Assembly: GCA_005656395.1 (NCBI GenBank)
Contig: SRSI01000079.1
Coordinates: 558,001 to 622,000 of the forward strand
Direction: 5' to 3'
Source of the DNA: Strongyloides papillosus
Taxonomy: Eukaryota; Nematoda; Chromadorea; Rhabditida; Strongyloididae
Length of the DNA: 64,000 nucleotides
In this document: in pieces, positions 20,455-30,810 of the stretch
Layout: every line of letters starts with the position of its first letter
How positions within the stretch are numbered: the first letter of the stretch is position 1
Program-made: the position numbers and the translations under genes
Notes under the pieces: model-generated
The model's input: only the letters and a program-made list of their open reading frames with translations
What the model was told of the DNA's origin: nothing
Database searches by the model: none

Positions 20455-21924
20455 TTAACGTTTTTCAATTTTACATTTATATGGTTTAGGAACAATAATA
20501 ACCCCAGAATCAGATGAAAGATCAACAGGTCCATTTGGATGTGTGAACTTATATTTTTGTAGGAGTGATGTGAAGATTAAGAACAATTCATCATCAGCTA
20601 AACTTTTTCCTGCACACATTCTTTTTCCTCTACCGAAAGTCATATGATCATATGTAACTTTAAATTTACCTTCATTGTCAAGGAATCTATCTGGATTGAA
20701 GACAGAAGGATCTTTGAAATATTTTTCATCCATATTTGCTCCCCAATAAAATGGTTGTATTATTGTATTGTTTGGTATTAGAAGGCCGTTAACAACCGTG
20801 TCTTTTGTACATCTATGCTTTGCAGAAAATCCTCCAATGTTAGCATAACGGTGACCTTCTGCTATAAACGCATTCATATATGGCATCCTTGCTTTATCAC
20901 TCAACTGTACCAATTGATCTCTTCCAATTACTTCATCAATCTCGTCTTGTAACTTCTCCTGAATATCTAAATGTTTCATTATAAAGAGTGTGAACCATTT
21001 TAAAGTAATCACTATTGTTTCCCTGCCTGCTCCCCAAAAATCTACAACTATTCCTTCAAGATGATCTGAATTTAGGTAGCTGTATTTGGAATCAGTTGAT
21101 TCAGTCTCTTTCATAAAGGCATGAACAAAATTAGATGGCTCTTCATTAGGATTATAACTTTTTTTACATTCATCTATTTGATATTTAATCATTTCTCCTA
21201 CTTTCGCAATGTGCTTTCTCATTCTTTTATATAAAACATTTTTTATCAGTGGAATTTTATCAATTGAAGGAATTAAATTTAAAACTCCGATTTCCCAAGT
21301 AGAAAATAATTCAATTCCTTTTTCCTGTAACTTGATAAATTTAAGTAATTCTTCTTTATTTTTTTGAGTATACATGAAGCCAAACATAATGTGATTAATT
21401 ATATTTCCGACAGATAATGCGATAATTTCATTAATATCAACGTTATCTTTATCTTCCAAATTATCAATATACTCCCAAAAATCATGGATCACAGGATGAA
21501 TTTTATCTTGGATTGTTGTTCTACTCATACCGAAATCCCTTAAAATGTGCATTGATAATCTTCTCTGATCTCTCCACTCGTCGCCTTCAGAAAAGGCAAT
21601 TCCAGTATTTATTTTTTCTTGAATTAATTTTTCTGGAAAACCATTAACATCCCTTCCAATAAAATTATCACCATTTGTTACAAAAGCCTCATTTATTGCA
21701 TCGTAATCAGCAAACACGACTTGTGGCGTTGGTGCCCAAATAGTAAATATGTTACCATAGGTTTTTCTTTGATCATATATCCAGAAATGTATTTTTTTAA
21801 AATCAAAAGATAATAAGTTTCCGATAATTGGTAATGGCATAGGTCCCGGAGGTAATGTTTTAACTTTCCTATAGAAATTTATTAGATAGATTGCAATGAT
21901 AGTCAATAATAGTATCCCAATCAT
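20455..21924 (-). CDS. Cytochrome P450 CYP-8 (clan 2, subgroup B)
   Basis: Intronless, 489 aa, diverged from its neighbours. Hinge LPPGPMPLPIIGN, ExxR as EGHR, NPDRFL and haem loop FGRGKRMCAG are intact. Helix-I reads AGRETIVIT: the acid and first Thr are kept, Ile follows in place of the second Thr/Ser. The F-G region is unusual (YTQKNKEELLKFIKLQEKGIELF) and is shared only with the decayed CYP-15, so these two form a subgroup B branch. SADDELFLIF replaces SLADAELFLFF after the haem Cys. Expected ER monooxygenase with a distinct substrate range. Confidence 0.94.
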   Translation of the reverse strand: MIGILLLTIIAIYLINFYRKVKTLPPGPMPLPIIGNLLSFDFKKIHFWIYDQRKTYGNIFTIWAPTPQVVFADYDAINEAFVTNGDNFIGRDVNGFPEKLIQEKINTGIAFSEGDEWRDQRRLSMHILRDFGMSRTTIQDKIHPVIHDFWEYIDNLEDKDNVDINEIIALSVGNIINHIMFGFMYTQKNKEELLKFIKLQEKGIELFSTWEIGVLNLIPSIDKIPLIKNVLYKRMRKHIAKVGEMIKYQIDECKKSYNPNEEPSNFVHAFMKETESTDSKYSYLNSDHLEGIVVDFWGAGRETIVITLKWFTLFIMKHLDIQEKLQDEIDEVIGRDQLVQLSDKARMPYMNAFIAEGHRYANIGGFSAKHRCTKDTVVNGLLIPNNTIIQPFYWGANMDEKYFKDPSVFNPDRFLDNEGKFKVTYDHMTFGRGKRMCAGKSLADDELFLIFTSLLQKYKFTHPNGPVDLSSDSGVIIVPKPYKCKIEKR

Positions 21925-22290
21925 TGTAATAGCTGAGTAATTTTTAATTAATTCGTCTTTCTTTATAGAGGAATTTATGTTTGTTCTTGGAAGTATATTT
22001 AAGGACAGCTTTCTTTTGAAAAAATATTATAAAATATAATCCTTGAATATATATTTGTGCTATCGACCGTAGATTTATAACAACATTATAATTTTATAAA
22101 CTTTTAATTGTCAATAATATGATAAAGGGGTAAAAATTTCTGTCAATATTTATTTGTCAATCATTATTTTGAGATGTTGCTACTTTATAATTATAAATCA
22201 ATATAATTAAAAGATCAAAGTACACATCGTAAATAGTAGTTTTATTAAAAAATTAATTTTAAAAACGTTTAAACAGCAAAAACGAGCAAT
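21925..22290. other. Spacer CYP-8 to CYP-9
   Basis: AT-rich, non-coding; similar in short blocks to the spacer at 20021-20454. Confidence 0.4.
21962..21971 (-). promoter_or_regulatory. TATA box of CYP-8
   Basis: Minus-strand CCTCTATAAA, 38-47 nt upstream of the ATG. Confidence 0.45.
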
Positions 22291-23760
22291 CTATCGTTTT
22301 TCAATTTTACATTTGAATGGTCTTGGAATAAGAGCAAGGCCAGAATCAGACGTTAAGTCAACTGGCCCATATGGGTGCGAGAATTTATATTTCTGAAGGA
22401 ATGAAGTAAAAAATAAGAATAATTCAGCATCGGCTAAACTTTTTCCAGCACATATTCTCTTCCCTCTACCAAAACTCATATGCTCATGTTCAACTTTAAA
22501 TTTACCTTCACTATCGATGAATCTGTTTGGATTAAAAGTGAAAGGATCTTTGAAATATTTTTCATCCATATTTGCACCCCAATAAAATGGTTGAATTATG
22601 GTATTATTTGGTATCAGATGTCCGTTAACAACTGTATCTTTTGTACATCGATGTAGTGGAGCCAATCCTATAATGTTAGCAAAACGTTGTCCTTCTGCTA
22701 TAAATGCATTCATATATGACATTTTTGCCCTATCACTCAACTGCACTAATCGATCTCTTCCGATTACTTCATCAATTTCGTCTTGTAATTTCTTCTGAAT
22801 ATCTAAATGTTTCATTATAAAGAGTACGAACCATTTCAAAGTTGTTGCTGTAGTTTCTCTTCCAGCTAACCAAAAGTTGAGCACAATAGCTTCAAGATGA
22901 TCTGAATTTAGATAGCTATATTTAGAATCAGCTGATTCGATCTCTTTCATAACAGCATGAATAAAATTAGGGGGTTCATCATCAGGATTATATGACTTTT
23001 TACATTGTTCTATTTGATATTTAGTTATTCTTTTTATCTTTCTTACGAGTCCCACTACTCTTCGGCATAAATAATTTCTTAGAAATAGAATTTTGTCCAT
23101 AAATGGAATCAAAGTTAAAAGTTTAATTTCCCAACAAGCCGTTAATTTTAATAAATTTTCATGTGCTTCAATAAATTCAAAATATTCATCGTTATCAGTA
23201 TGGGAATACATAAAACCAAACAAAATTAAATTAATTACATTACCAGTAGATAATTGAAGTATTTTTTCAATGTCAACATTATCCTTATCTTCTAAGCTAT
23301 CGACATATTCATAAAAATCGTGAACTACAAGATGAATCTTATCTTGTATTATTGTTCTACTCATACCAAAGTTTCTTAGTATATGTAAAGATAACCTTCT
23401 TTGATCCCTCCACTCTTCTCCTTCAGAAAAGATAACCCCAGTATTGAGTTTATCATTAATTAGTTTTTCTGGGTATCCATTAACATTTCTCCCAAGAAAA
23501 TTATCATCATTTTTTACGAGAGCTTCATTTATTGAATCATAATCAGCAAAGACAACGTGTGGTTTTGGTATCCAAATAGTAAAAACGTTTCCATAGATTT
23601 TTTTTTGATCATAAATCCATAAATGCGTTTTTCTGAAGTCAAAAGATAATAAGTTTCCAAGAATAGGTAGTGGCATCGGTCCTGGAGGCAATGATTTTAC
23701 TTTTTTATAGAAATTTACTAGATAAATTGTAATAATAATTAATATTAATATCCCAATCAT
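22291..23760 (-). CDS. Cytochrome P450 CYP-9 (clan 2, subgroup B)
   Basis: Intronless, 489 aa. Intact hinge LPPGPMPLPILGN, helix-I AGRETTAT with the acid-alcohol pair, EGQR and haem loop FGRGKRICAG. Diagnostic subgroup B features: GYPEKLINDK, KSYNPDDEPPNF and an Arg before the helix-I Glu. The 3' end of the gene is nearly identical to CYP-7 in DNA. It is the subgroup B member with the most canonical catalytic residues, so probably a functional ER monooxygenase. Confidence 0.95.
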   Translation of the reverse strand: MIGILILIIITIYLVNFYKKVKSLPPGPMPLPILGNLLSFDFRKTHLWIYDQKKIYGNVFTIWIPKPHVVFADYDSINEALVKNDDNFLGRNVNGYPEKLINDKLNTGVIFSEGEEWRDQRRLSLHILRNFGMSRTIIQDKIHLVVHDFYEYVDSLEDKDNVDIEKILQLSTGNVINLILFGFMYSHTDNDEYFEFIEAHENLLKLTACWEIKLLTLIPFMDKILFLRNYLCRRVVGLVRKIKRITKYQIEQCKKSYNPDDEPPNFIHAVMKEIESADSKYSYLNSDHLEAIVLNFWLAGRETTATTLKWFVLFIMKHLDIQKKLQDEIDEVIGRDRLVQLSDRAKMSYMNAFIAEGQRFANIIGLAPLHRCTKDTVVNGHLIPNNTIIQPFYWGANMDEKYFKDPFTFNPNRFIDSEGKFKVEHEHMSFGRGKRICAGKSLADAELFLFFTSFLQKYKFSHPYGPVDLTSDSGLALIPRPFKCKIEKR

Positions 23761-24127
23761 AGTAATAGTATAACAATTTTTTAATTAATTTTCCTGTCTC
23801 TATAGAGTTATTTTTATGTTTCTTTTTATTATCTCTATTTGTTTTTTGATGAAGAAGCAGATTTAATGATAATTTGGTTTAAAAAAAATAAAATATAATC
23901 TTTTGACTATTAATTTATGTTATTGTCTATAATTTAATAACAATTTGTGATTGTAGGAATCAATAATATGACATAATGATGAAAATTTTTGTATTATTCT
24001 TTTTTATTTATAAAGATAAAATTGCTGTCAAAATTTATTTGTCAATCATTGTTTTTAAATATAACTCTTTTTTATGACCATAAATCACTATGGTCGGAAG
24101 ATCAAGACACAAACTATAAATAAAATT
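23761..24127. other. Spacer CYP-9 to CYP-10
   Basis: AT-rich, without coding frames; short blocks are shared with the two preceding spacers. Confidence 0.4.
23799..23808 (-). promoter_or_regulatory. TATA-like box of CYP-9
   Basis: Minus-strand ACTCTATAGA, 39-48 nt upstream of the ATG. A weaker match than at CYP-7. Confidence 0.35.
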
Positions 24128-25735
24128 TTAACGTTTTTCAATTTTACAAGTATAATGTTTTGGTTGTAGAGTGCCACCGATTTCACCAGTTAAATCAACA
24201 GGTCCACTTGGATGTGTAAATTTGTATTTTTGCAGTAATGATGTAAAGATTAAGAATATTTCAGCTTCAGCTAAACTTTTTCCGGCACATATTCGTTTTC
24301 CTTTACCGAAGCTCATATGTTCATTTTCGATCTTGAAATTACCTTCACTATCAAGGAATCTATTTGGATTAAAAGTAAAAGGATCTTCGAAATATTTTTC
24401 ATCCCTATTCGCACCCCAATAATATGGTAATATTATTGCATCATTTGGTATTAGATGTCCATTGATAATTGTGTCTTTTGTACATCTACGAGTTAGTAGA
24501 AATTCTACAATATTTGCATAACGTTGACCTTCATTGATAAATGCATTCATAAATGGCATTTTTGCTTTATCACTCAATTGCACCAATTGATCTCTTCCGA
24601 TTGTACTATCAATTTCGTCTTGTAACTTCTTTTGAATGTCTAAATGTTTCATTATAAAGAGAATGAACCATTTTAAGGTTGTTGTTGAAGTTTCCATACC
24701 TGCCATCCAGAAATCTAATACTAACCCTTCGAGATGATCTGAATTTAGGTAACCGTATTTAGAATCAATTGATTGAGTTTCTTTCATAAAAGCGTGAATA
24801 AAATTAAGAGGTTCTTCATCGGGTTTATAAGTTTTCTTACATTTCTCTACCTGAATCGTAGCTAACTCTCTCATTTTTCTTTGTGTTCTTGTTATTCTTT
24901 TGTAAAGGTAATTATTTAGAATTGGTATTTTATCAATTGAAGGGAATAAAAGTAAGAGTTTAAATTCCCAAGTGTTCACTGATTTATCAAAGTCTTCCAT
25001 TGCTTCAGCAAATTTAAAAAATTCATTATCTTCTGCACTAGAATACACAATGCCAAATAAAATCTGATTAATCACATTTCCAACAGATAATTGGAGTATT
25101 TTGTCAATGTTAACATTATTTTTATTCTCCAAGTTATCTATATGATCGTATATATCTTGAACAACTAGATGAATCTTGTCTTGGATTATTGTTCTACTTA
25201 TACCAAAATCTCTTAATATATGCATTGATAATCTCCTTTGATCTCTCCACTCTTCTCCTTCAGAAAATATAACCCCAACGTTAATTTTTTCATGGAATGC
25301 TTTATCTGGATAACCGTTAATATTTCTTCCGAGAAAATTATGACCATTTGTTACAAAGGCTTCATTTATTGAATCGCAATCAGCTAAGACAATTTTAGGT
25401 GTTGGTATCCATACAGTATAAACATTACCATAAATTTTTTTTTGATCATATATCCAGTGATGTATTTTTTTTCGAAGTCACATGAAAACAAATTTCCAAA
25501 GATGGGTACTGGTATCGGTCCTGGTGGTAGAGACTTAACCTTTCTATAAAAATTAGTGAAATTTAAATATAAATATAGATTAAATTTCTCCTTTAATTAT
25601 AATTTACGTAAATTTAAATAATAATAATGATTATATATTACGAGCATTTCTACATGCTCGATACAATTAAAATAAAATTTCTACTAAATTAATTAAATAT
25701 ATTAAAATAGCAGCTATTAATATTATTCCAATCAT
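24128..25735 (-). pseudogene. Cytochrome P450 CYP-10, broken by frameshift and insertion
   Basis: The ATG at 25735 (MIGIILIAAILIYLIN) begins a normal anchor, but ~130 bp is inserted after codon ~17 (25556-25685). The frame resumes with FYRKVKSLPPGPIPVPIFGN. At 25465-25472 a run of eight A (minus strand) shifts the frame by two within DFEK.IH. From KIYGNVYTVW to the stop the frame is open, including AGMETSTT, EGQR and FGKGKRICAG. The insertion cannot be spliced out with matching phase at its obvious GT/AG sites. An apparent 365-codon frame starting at an internal ATG (25225) lacks the anchor, hinge and helices A-C and would not be a working P450. Its nearest intact relatives are CYP-6 and CYP-14 (subgroup C). 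Confidence 0.88.
25556..25691. mobile_element. Small MITE-like insertion inside CYP-10
   Basis: By comparison with CYP-13, about 130 bp was inserted in the anchor codons. The ends are imperfect inverted repeats (GTGAAATTT on one side, AAATTTCTAC on the other) and a possible 6-bp duplication AAATTA flanks it (25550-25555 and 25686-25691). The middle has a perfect 7-bp hairpin, CGAGCAT and ATGCTCG around a 6-nt loop (25641-25660). Confidence 0.55.
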
Positions 25736-26048
25736 AATTATAGCTTGTGAAATATTTCCTATTTATTTATCAATTGTTATAGAATAATTTTAAACTTTTT
25801 ACTTTTAACTTTCATAAATCTTTTGATAGAAAAGCAAGTTAAATAACAGATTTTGTTAAGAAAAATGTTATCATATCATTGTTGACATTTAAACTAGCTT
25901 ATAAAGAACAACGAAATATAAGTTAGTTATATCTATTTTGTTATAGAAAAGCAATTTTTTTGTATAATATAAAATATCATTATTGCTTAAGTAACAATAA
26001 TTTACCAACAATAATCCTTTGACTTTTTGAGATCATAAAAAGTCATCC
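25736..26048. other. Spacer between CYP-10 and the minisatellite
   Basis: AT-rich, no coding frame. It contains the 5' flank of broken CYP-10. Confidence 0.4.
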
Positions 26049-26744
26049 GGGGATGAGTTTAGACACACAGTATGTCTAAATTCATCCACCGGATGAGTTT
26101 AGATATTTAAACGGAGAAGTGTCTAAACTCATCCGTGTCTAAACTCATCCGTCTAAACTCATCCATGGTGTCTAAACTCATCCGTCTAAACTCATCCGTG
26201 TCTAAACTCATCCGTCTAAACTCATCCATGGTGTCTAAACTCATCCGTCTAAACTCATCCATGTCTAAACTCATCCGTCTAAACTCATCCATGATGTCTA
26301 AACTCATCCGTCTAAACTCATCCATGGTGTCTAAACTCATCCGTCTAAACTCATCCGTGTCTAAACTCATCCGTCTAAACTCATCCATGGTGTCTAAACT
26401 CATCCTCTAAACTCATCCATGTCTAAACTCATCCGTCTAAACTCATCCATGGTGTCTAAACTCATCCGTCTAAACTCATCCATGTCTAAACTCATCCGTC
26501 TAAACTCATCCATGATGTCTAAACTCATCCGTCTAAACTCATCCACCGAGTAAATTTATGTCTAAACTCATCCACCTGGTGAAAATATGGATGAGTTTAG
26601 ACACTTCTCTACACAGATGTCTAAATTCATCCACCGGATGAGTTTAGACGCATAATGTCTAAATTCATCCATCGGATGAGTTTAGACATTTGTGCAGAGA
26701 AGTATCTAAACTCATCCTATTATCCCAGGCGGATGAGTTTTGCT
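26049..26744. repeat. Minisatellite with inverted flanking copies
   Basis: The core (about 26121-26572) holds 28 direct copies of CTAAACTCATCC, arranged as pairs (GTCTAAACTCATCC twice, then ATG or ATGGT), a higher-order period of 30-33 bp. Both sides carry the unit in inverted form (GGATGAGTTTAGAC) alternating with a variant GTCTAAATTCATCC. The sequence GAGAAGTGTCTAAACTC on the left is mirrored on the right near 26588-26612, so the whole array sits inside a foldback. The tandem lacks stops in several frames because of its period; these frames are not genes. Confidence 0.9.
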
Positions 26745-27018
26745 TTACTCGACTTTTTTAATTAAGAACAATTTTCCAATGGTATGTGATTTTGAAAATT
26801 TTAAGAATTTACAATATTATATAAAGTTTGAAATTTCTTAATTTAACATGGTAAATTTTCAGTCATTATTTACTTACTAATCCTTTTATAAATTAAAACC
26901 TTTTTATGACTAAACATTGTTGTAGTCAATAGGATCAAAACATAAAATAAAAATTCAAAATAGCAACTTTATTAAAAATTTTACAAAAAAGGTTTAAATA
27001 AACAAAAGAAAGTTAATT
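26745..27018. other. Spacer between the minisatellite and CYP-11
   Basis: AT-rich 3' flank of CYP-11; nothing else recognised. Confidence 0.4.
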
Positions 27019-28488
27019 TCAACGATTTTCAATTTTAAAAGAATATGGTTTCGGTTGTAAGAATCCAGTAAAATTAGAACTTAAATCGACAGGCCCATTT
27101 TGATGTGTAAGCTTATATTTTTGAAGTAACGATGTAAAGATTAAGAATATTTCAGCATCCGCTAAACTTTTTCCAGCACATATTCTTTTACCTTTACCGA
27201 AACTCATATGATCATGTTCAATCTTGAAGTTACCTTCACTATCAAGAAATCTGTTGATGTTGAAAGTAAAAGAATCTTTGAAATATTTTTCATCTCTATT
27301 AGCACCCCAATATAATGGTTCTATTAATGTACCTTTTGGTATTAGATATCCATTGACAACAGTATCTTTTGTACATTTATGCTTTGGTGCAAATGCTATA
27401 ATATTTGCAAAACGTTGACCTTCATTGATAAATGCATTCATATATGGCATATTTGGTTTATCACTCAACTGTACCAGTCGATCTTTTCCAATAACTCTGT
27501 CAATTTCATCTTGTAACTTCTCCTGAACATCCACATGCTTCAGAATAATAGCTATGAACCATCTCAATGTAATATATGTTGTTTCAAAGCCAGCTAACCA
27601 GAAATCCAATACCATTGCATCAAGATGATATGAATCCAAGTAGTTATATTTAGAATTAGTTGGTTGAGTTTCTTTCATAAAAGCATGGATAAAATTAGGA
27701 GGTTCATCATCAGGATTATAAGTCTTTTTACATTTTTCTACTTGAATCTTACTTATCTCTCTCATTTTTCTTTGTTTCCTTGTTATTCTCTTATACAAAT
27801 AATTATTTATTATTGGGATTTTGTCAATTATGGGGAATAAAAATAAAATTCTAAATTCCCAACCTCTAGTTCCTTTGACGAACTCTTCAAATGCTTCAGC
27901 GAATTCAAAGAATTCATTGTTTTCTGTATTAGAATACATGATGCCAAACAGAATCTGATTGATTACATTTCCAACTGATAATTGAAGTATTTTATCAATA
28001 TTAACATTATCTTTATTCTCCAAGCTGTTTATATAATCATACAAATCTTGAATTACAAGATAAATCTTATCTTGAATTATTGTTCTACTCATACCGAAAT
28101 CCCTTAATATATGGACTGATAATCTCCTTTGATCTCTCCATTCTTCACCCTCAGAAAAGATAACTCCAACATTAGGTCTGTCATAGAATGTTTTTTCAGG
28201 TAAACCATAAGTATTTCTCCCAACAAAATGATCATCATTTTCAACAAGAGCTTCATTTATTGAGTCATAATCGGTAAAGACTACTAGTGGTACTGGTGCC
28301 CAGATTGTATATACAGAACCATAATTTTTTTTTTGATCATATAACCATTGGTGTATTTTTTTAAAGTCAATTGAAAATAAATTTCCTACAATAGGATATG
28401 GTGTTGGTCCAGGAGGAAATGATTTAACTTTTCTATAGAAATTTATTAGATAAAGTATAGTAATAGTTAACAATAGTATAACAATCAT
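27019..28488 (-). CDS. Cytochrome P450 CYP-11 (clan 2, subgroup C)
   Basis: Intronless, 489 aa. The hinge is FPPGPTPYPIVGN, with Phe for the usual Leu. Helix-I AGFETTYI, EGQR, haem loop FGKGKRICAG; the PERF-region motif is NINRFL in place of NPDRFL, a change shared with CYP-17. The end is YSFKIENR, where most members have YTCKIEKR. It lies directly beyond the minisatellite. Subgroup C features include KRITRKQRKMREI. Expected active ER monooxygenase, substrate unknown. Confidence 0.94.
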   Translation of the reverse strand: MIVILLLTITILYLINFYRKVKSFPPGPTPYPIVGNLFSIDFKKIHQWLYDQKKNYGSVYTIWAPVPLVVFTDYDSINEALVENDDHFVGRNTYGLPEKTFYDRPNVGVIFSEGEEWRDQRRLSVHILRDFGMSRTIIQDKIYLVIQDLYDYINSLENKDNVNIDKILQLSVGNVINQILFGIMYSNTENNEFFEFAEAFEEFVKGTRGWEFRILFLFPIIDKIPIINNYLYKRITRKQRKMREISKIQVEKCKKTYNPDDEPPNFIHAFMKETQPTNSKYNYLDSYHLDAMVLDFWLAGFETTYITLRWFIAIILKHVDVQEKLQDEIDRVIGKDRLVQLSDKPNMPYMNAFINEGQRFANIIAFAPKHKCTKDTVVNGYLIPKGTLIEPLYWGANRDEKYFKDSFTFNINRFLDSEGNFKIEHDHMSFGKGKRICAGKSLADAEIFLIFTSLLQKYKLTHQNGPVDLSSNFTGFLQPKPYSFKIENR

Positions 28489-28915
28489 TATAATAGTTAT
28501 TTACTTTCAAATTAATTACTATCAGTTTATCATTCTTTTATAAGCAACTTTTAAATTCCTCCTTATTATTTTTATTTATTTATCAAAAAATAATAAGATT
28601 TAATGATAAAGTATTTGACAGAAGGTTTTAATATCGTCTTTGATTGTATGATACAATTTTAAAATATATTATTTCGTGATATTAAGATATTTCAAAATTT
28701 TAGAAATTTCTAAAGTAGTAATATGTTAAACTTTTCCTATTTAACATTAATAAAATTTTTGTCTTTGTTTATCTATTAATATTTATTTTAAAACATAACC
28801 TTTTTTGTAATCAAAGACCACTATAATTAGTTAGGTCAAAGGACAAAGTTTAATGTAAGAAACTTTATTAAAATATTTTAAATAAGAAAGTTTAAGAAAC
28901 GAACGAAAAGTAATT
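28489..28915. other. Spacer CYP-11 to CYP-12
   Basis: AT-rich, non-coding, with the CYP-11 promoter at its left end. Confidence 0.4.
28535..28545 (-). promoter_or_regulatory. TATA box of CYP-11
   Basis: Minus-strand GCTTATAAAAG, 47-57 nt upstream of the ATG. Confidence 0.5.
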
Positions 28916-30386
28916 TCATCTTTTTTCAATTTTACAAGTGTATGGTCTTGGTTGTATTACACCACTGAAATCAAAGCTCAAATCCACTGCTCCATTTGAG
29001 TGCGTAAATTTATATTTTTGAAGTAATGATGTAAAAATTAAAAATATTTCATCTTCAGCTAAACTTTTCCCAGCACATATTCTTTTTCCTTTCCCGAAGC
29101 TCATATGTTCATGTTCAATTTTAAGATTACCTTCATCATCAAGGAATCTATTTGGATTGAAAACGGAAGGATCTTTGAAATACTTTTCATCTATATTGGC
29201 ACCCCAATAGAAAGGTTCTACTATTGTGTCTTTTGGTATTAGATGTCCATTAATAATAGTATCTTTTGTGCATTTGTGCTTTGGTGAAAGTGCTATTATG
29301 TTTGCATAGCGTTGGCTTTCATTAATGAAAGCATTCATATAAGGTAATTTGGATTTATCACTCAATTGCACCAATCGATCTTTTCCGATTACTTCATCGA
29401 TTTCATCCTGTAACTTCTTCTGAATATCCAAATGCTTCATAACGATAAGTATGAACCATTTCAATGTAGTATATGTAGTTTCAACACCAGCTATCCAAAA
29501 ATCTAGTACCATTCCTTCAAGGTGATCTGAATTTAAGTAGCTGTATTTAGAGTCTTTTGATTGAATTTCCTTCAAAACAGCATGAATAAAATTAGGAGGT
29601 TCATCGTCAGGATTATAAATTTTTCTACTATTTTCAACTTGAATTTTTGCTAACTCTCTCATTTTTCTTTGTGCTCTTGTTATTCTTTTATAAAGATAAT
29701 TATTTAAAATTGGTATTTTATCAATGAAAGGGAAAAAAAAGCAAAAGTCTAAGTTCCCAACCTTGAGTTTCTTTAAAAAACTCTTCAAGTGCTTCAGCGA
29801 ATTCAAAGAATTCATTAACCTCTGCATTATGGTACATGATGCCAAATAAAATTTGATTGATAACATTTCCAACAGATAATTGGAGTATTTTATCAATGTT
29901 AGCATTATTTTTATTCTCAAATCTATCTATATGATCGTATATATCATGAACAACAAGATGAATTTTATCTTGGATTATTGTTTTACTCATACCAAAATCT
30001 CTCAATATGTGTAAGGATAACCGTCGTTGATCTCTCCATTCCTCATCTTCAGAAAATACAACGCCAACATTGAGTTTTTCGTGAAATGCTTTATCAGGAT
30101 ACCCATTAACATTTCTTCCAAGAAAATTATCACCATTTATTACAAGAGCTTCATTTATTGAATCACAATCAGCCAAGACAACTAATGGTCCCGGGAAATA
30201 GATAGTAAATACATTACCATAAATTTTTTTTTGATCATTTATCCATAAATGCGTTTTTTTAAAGTCAAATGTGAATAAATTTCCTATGATAGGAAATGGC
30301 ATTGGTCCTGGTGGCAGAGATTTAACCTTTCTATAGAAATTAAATAAATATATTAAAATGGCTGTTATTAATATTATCCCAATCAT
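28916..30386 (-). pseudogene. Cytochrome P450 CYP-12, single +1 frameshift
   Basis: The locus is 1471 nt, one more than the family length. The extra base is in a run of eight T (minus strand; 29733-29740), where the near-identical CYP-13 has seven. Upstream of the run the frame reads normally (LPPGPMPFPIIGN, EEWRDQRR, to LLLFFPF); downstream the correct frame continues with IDKIPILNNYLYKR through AGVETTYT, ESQR and FGKGKRICAG. There is no other lesion. It is a very recent null allele or a homopolymer sequencing error; if the latter it is a normal 489-aa subgroup C enzyme. Confidence 0.87.
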
Positions 30387-30810
30387 AATAATTAATAATT
30401 AACTTTTAAAATTTTTCCTATTGATCCATCAATGTTTATTAGAATGATTTTAAACTTTGTTCTTATAACCTTTATTAATTTTTTGATTAGCCAAAAAATT
30501 TTATAATACCATTGTTAAGAAATATATTATCATATAATCTTTTGATTGTGTAATTTTCTTATTAAGCATAATTTAAAAATAATATGTTATTCATAACTTT
30601 AAAGGAACAATACTATGATAAAATATTCAAAATTTCTTTATTCAGTGTCGTTAAATTTCTATTAGTATTAATTTGTCAATAAATTTTATAAGATATAATT
30701 TATTTTTACCCATACGGAACCGTAATTACAGAAATCAAAACACAAATTACCAATTTCAATTTTATTTTAAATTATATTTGAAAAGTTTAGAAATTATAGA
30801 ACAAATAATT
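30387..30810. other. Spacer CYP-12 to CYP-13
   Basis: AT-rich; clearly related to the next spacer (32281-32706), as expected from duplication of the CYP-12/CYP-13 unit. Confidence 0.45.

Noticed and set aside
25556..25685. Intron in CYP-10
   Set aside because: The available GT and AG sites do not restore phase, no other array member has an intron there, and the ends look like inverted repeats.
26107..26410. Open frames of ~90-98 codons on both strands within the minisatellite, giving a repeated MDEFRRMSLD peptide
   Set aside because: They exist only because the repeat period is largely a multiple of three and lacks stops; no start context, no composition of a protein, and they occur on both strands.
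26121..26572. CRISPR array
   Set aside because: Repeat units are adjacent with 2-5 bp between them, no unique spacers, and the context is a nematode genome.
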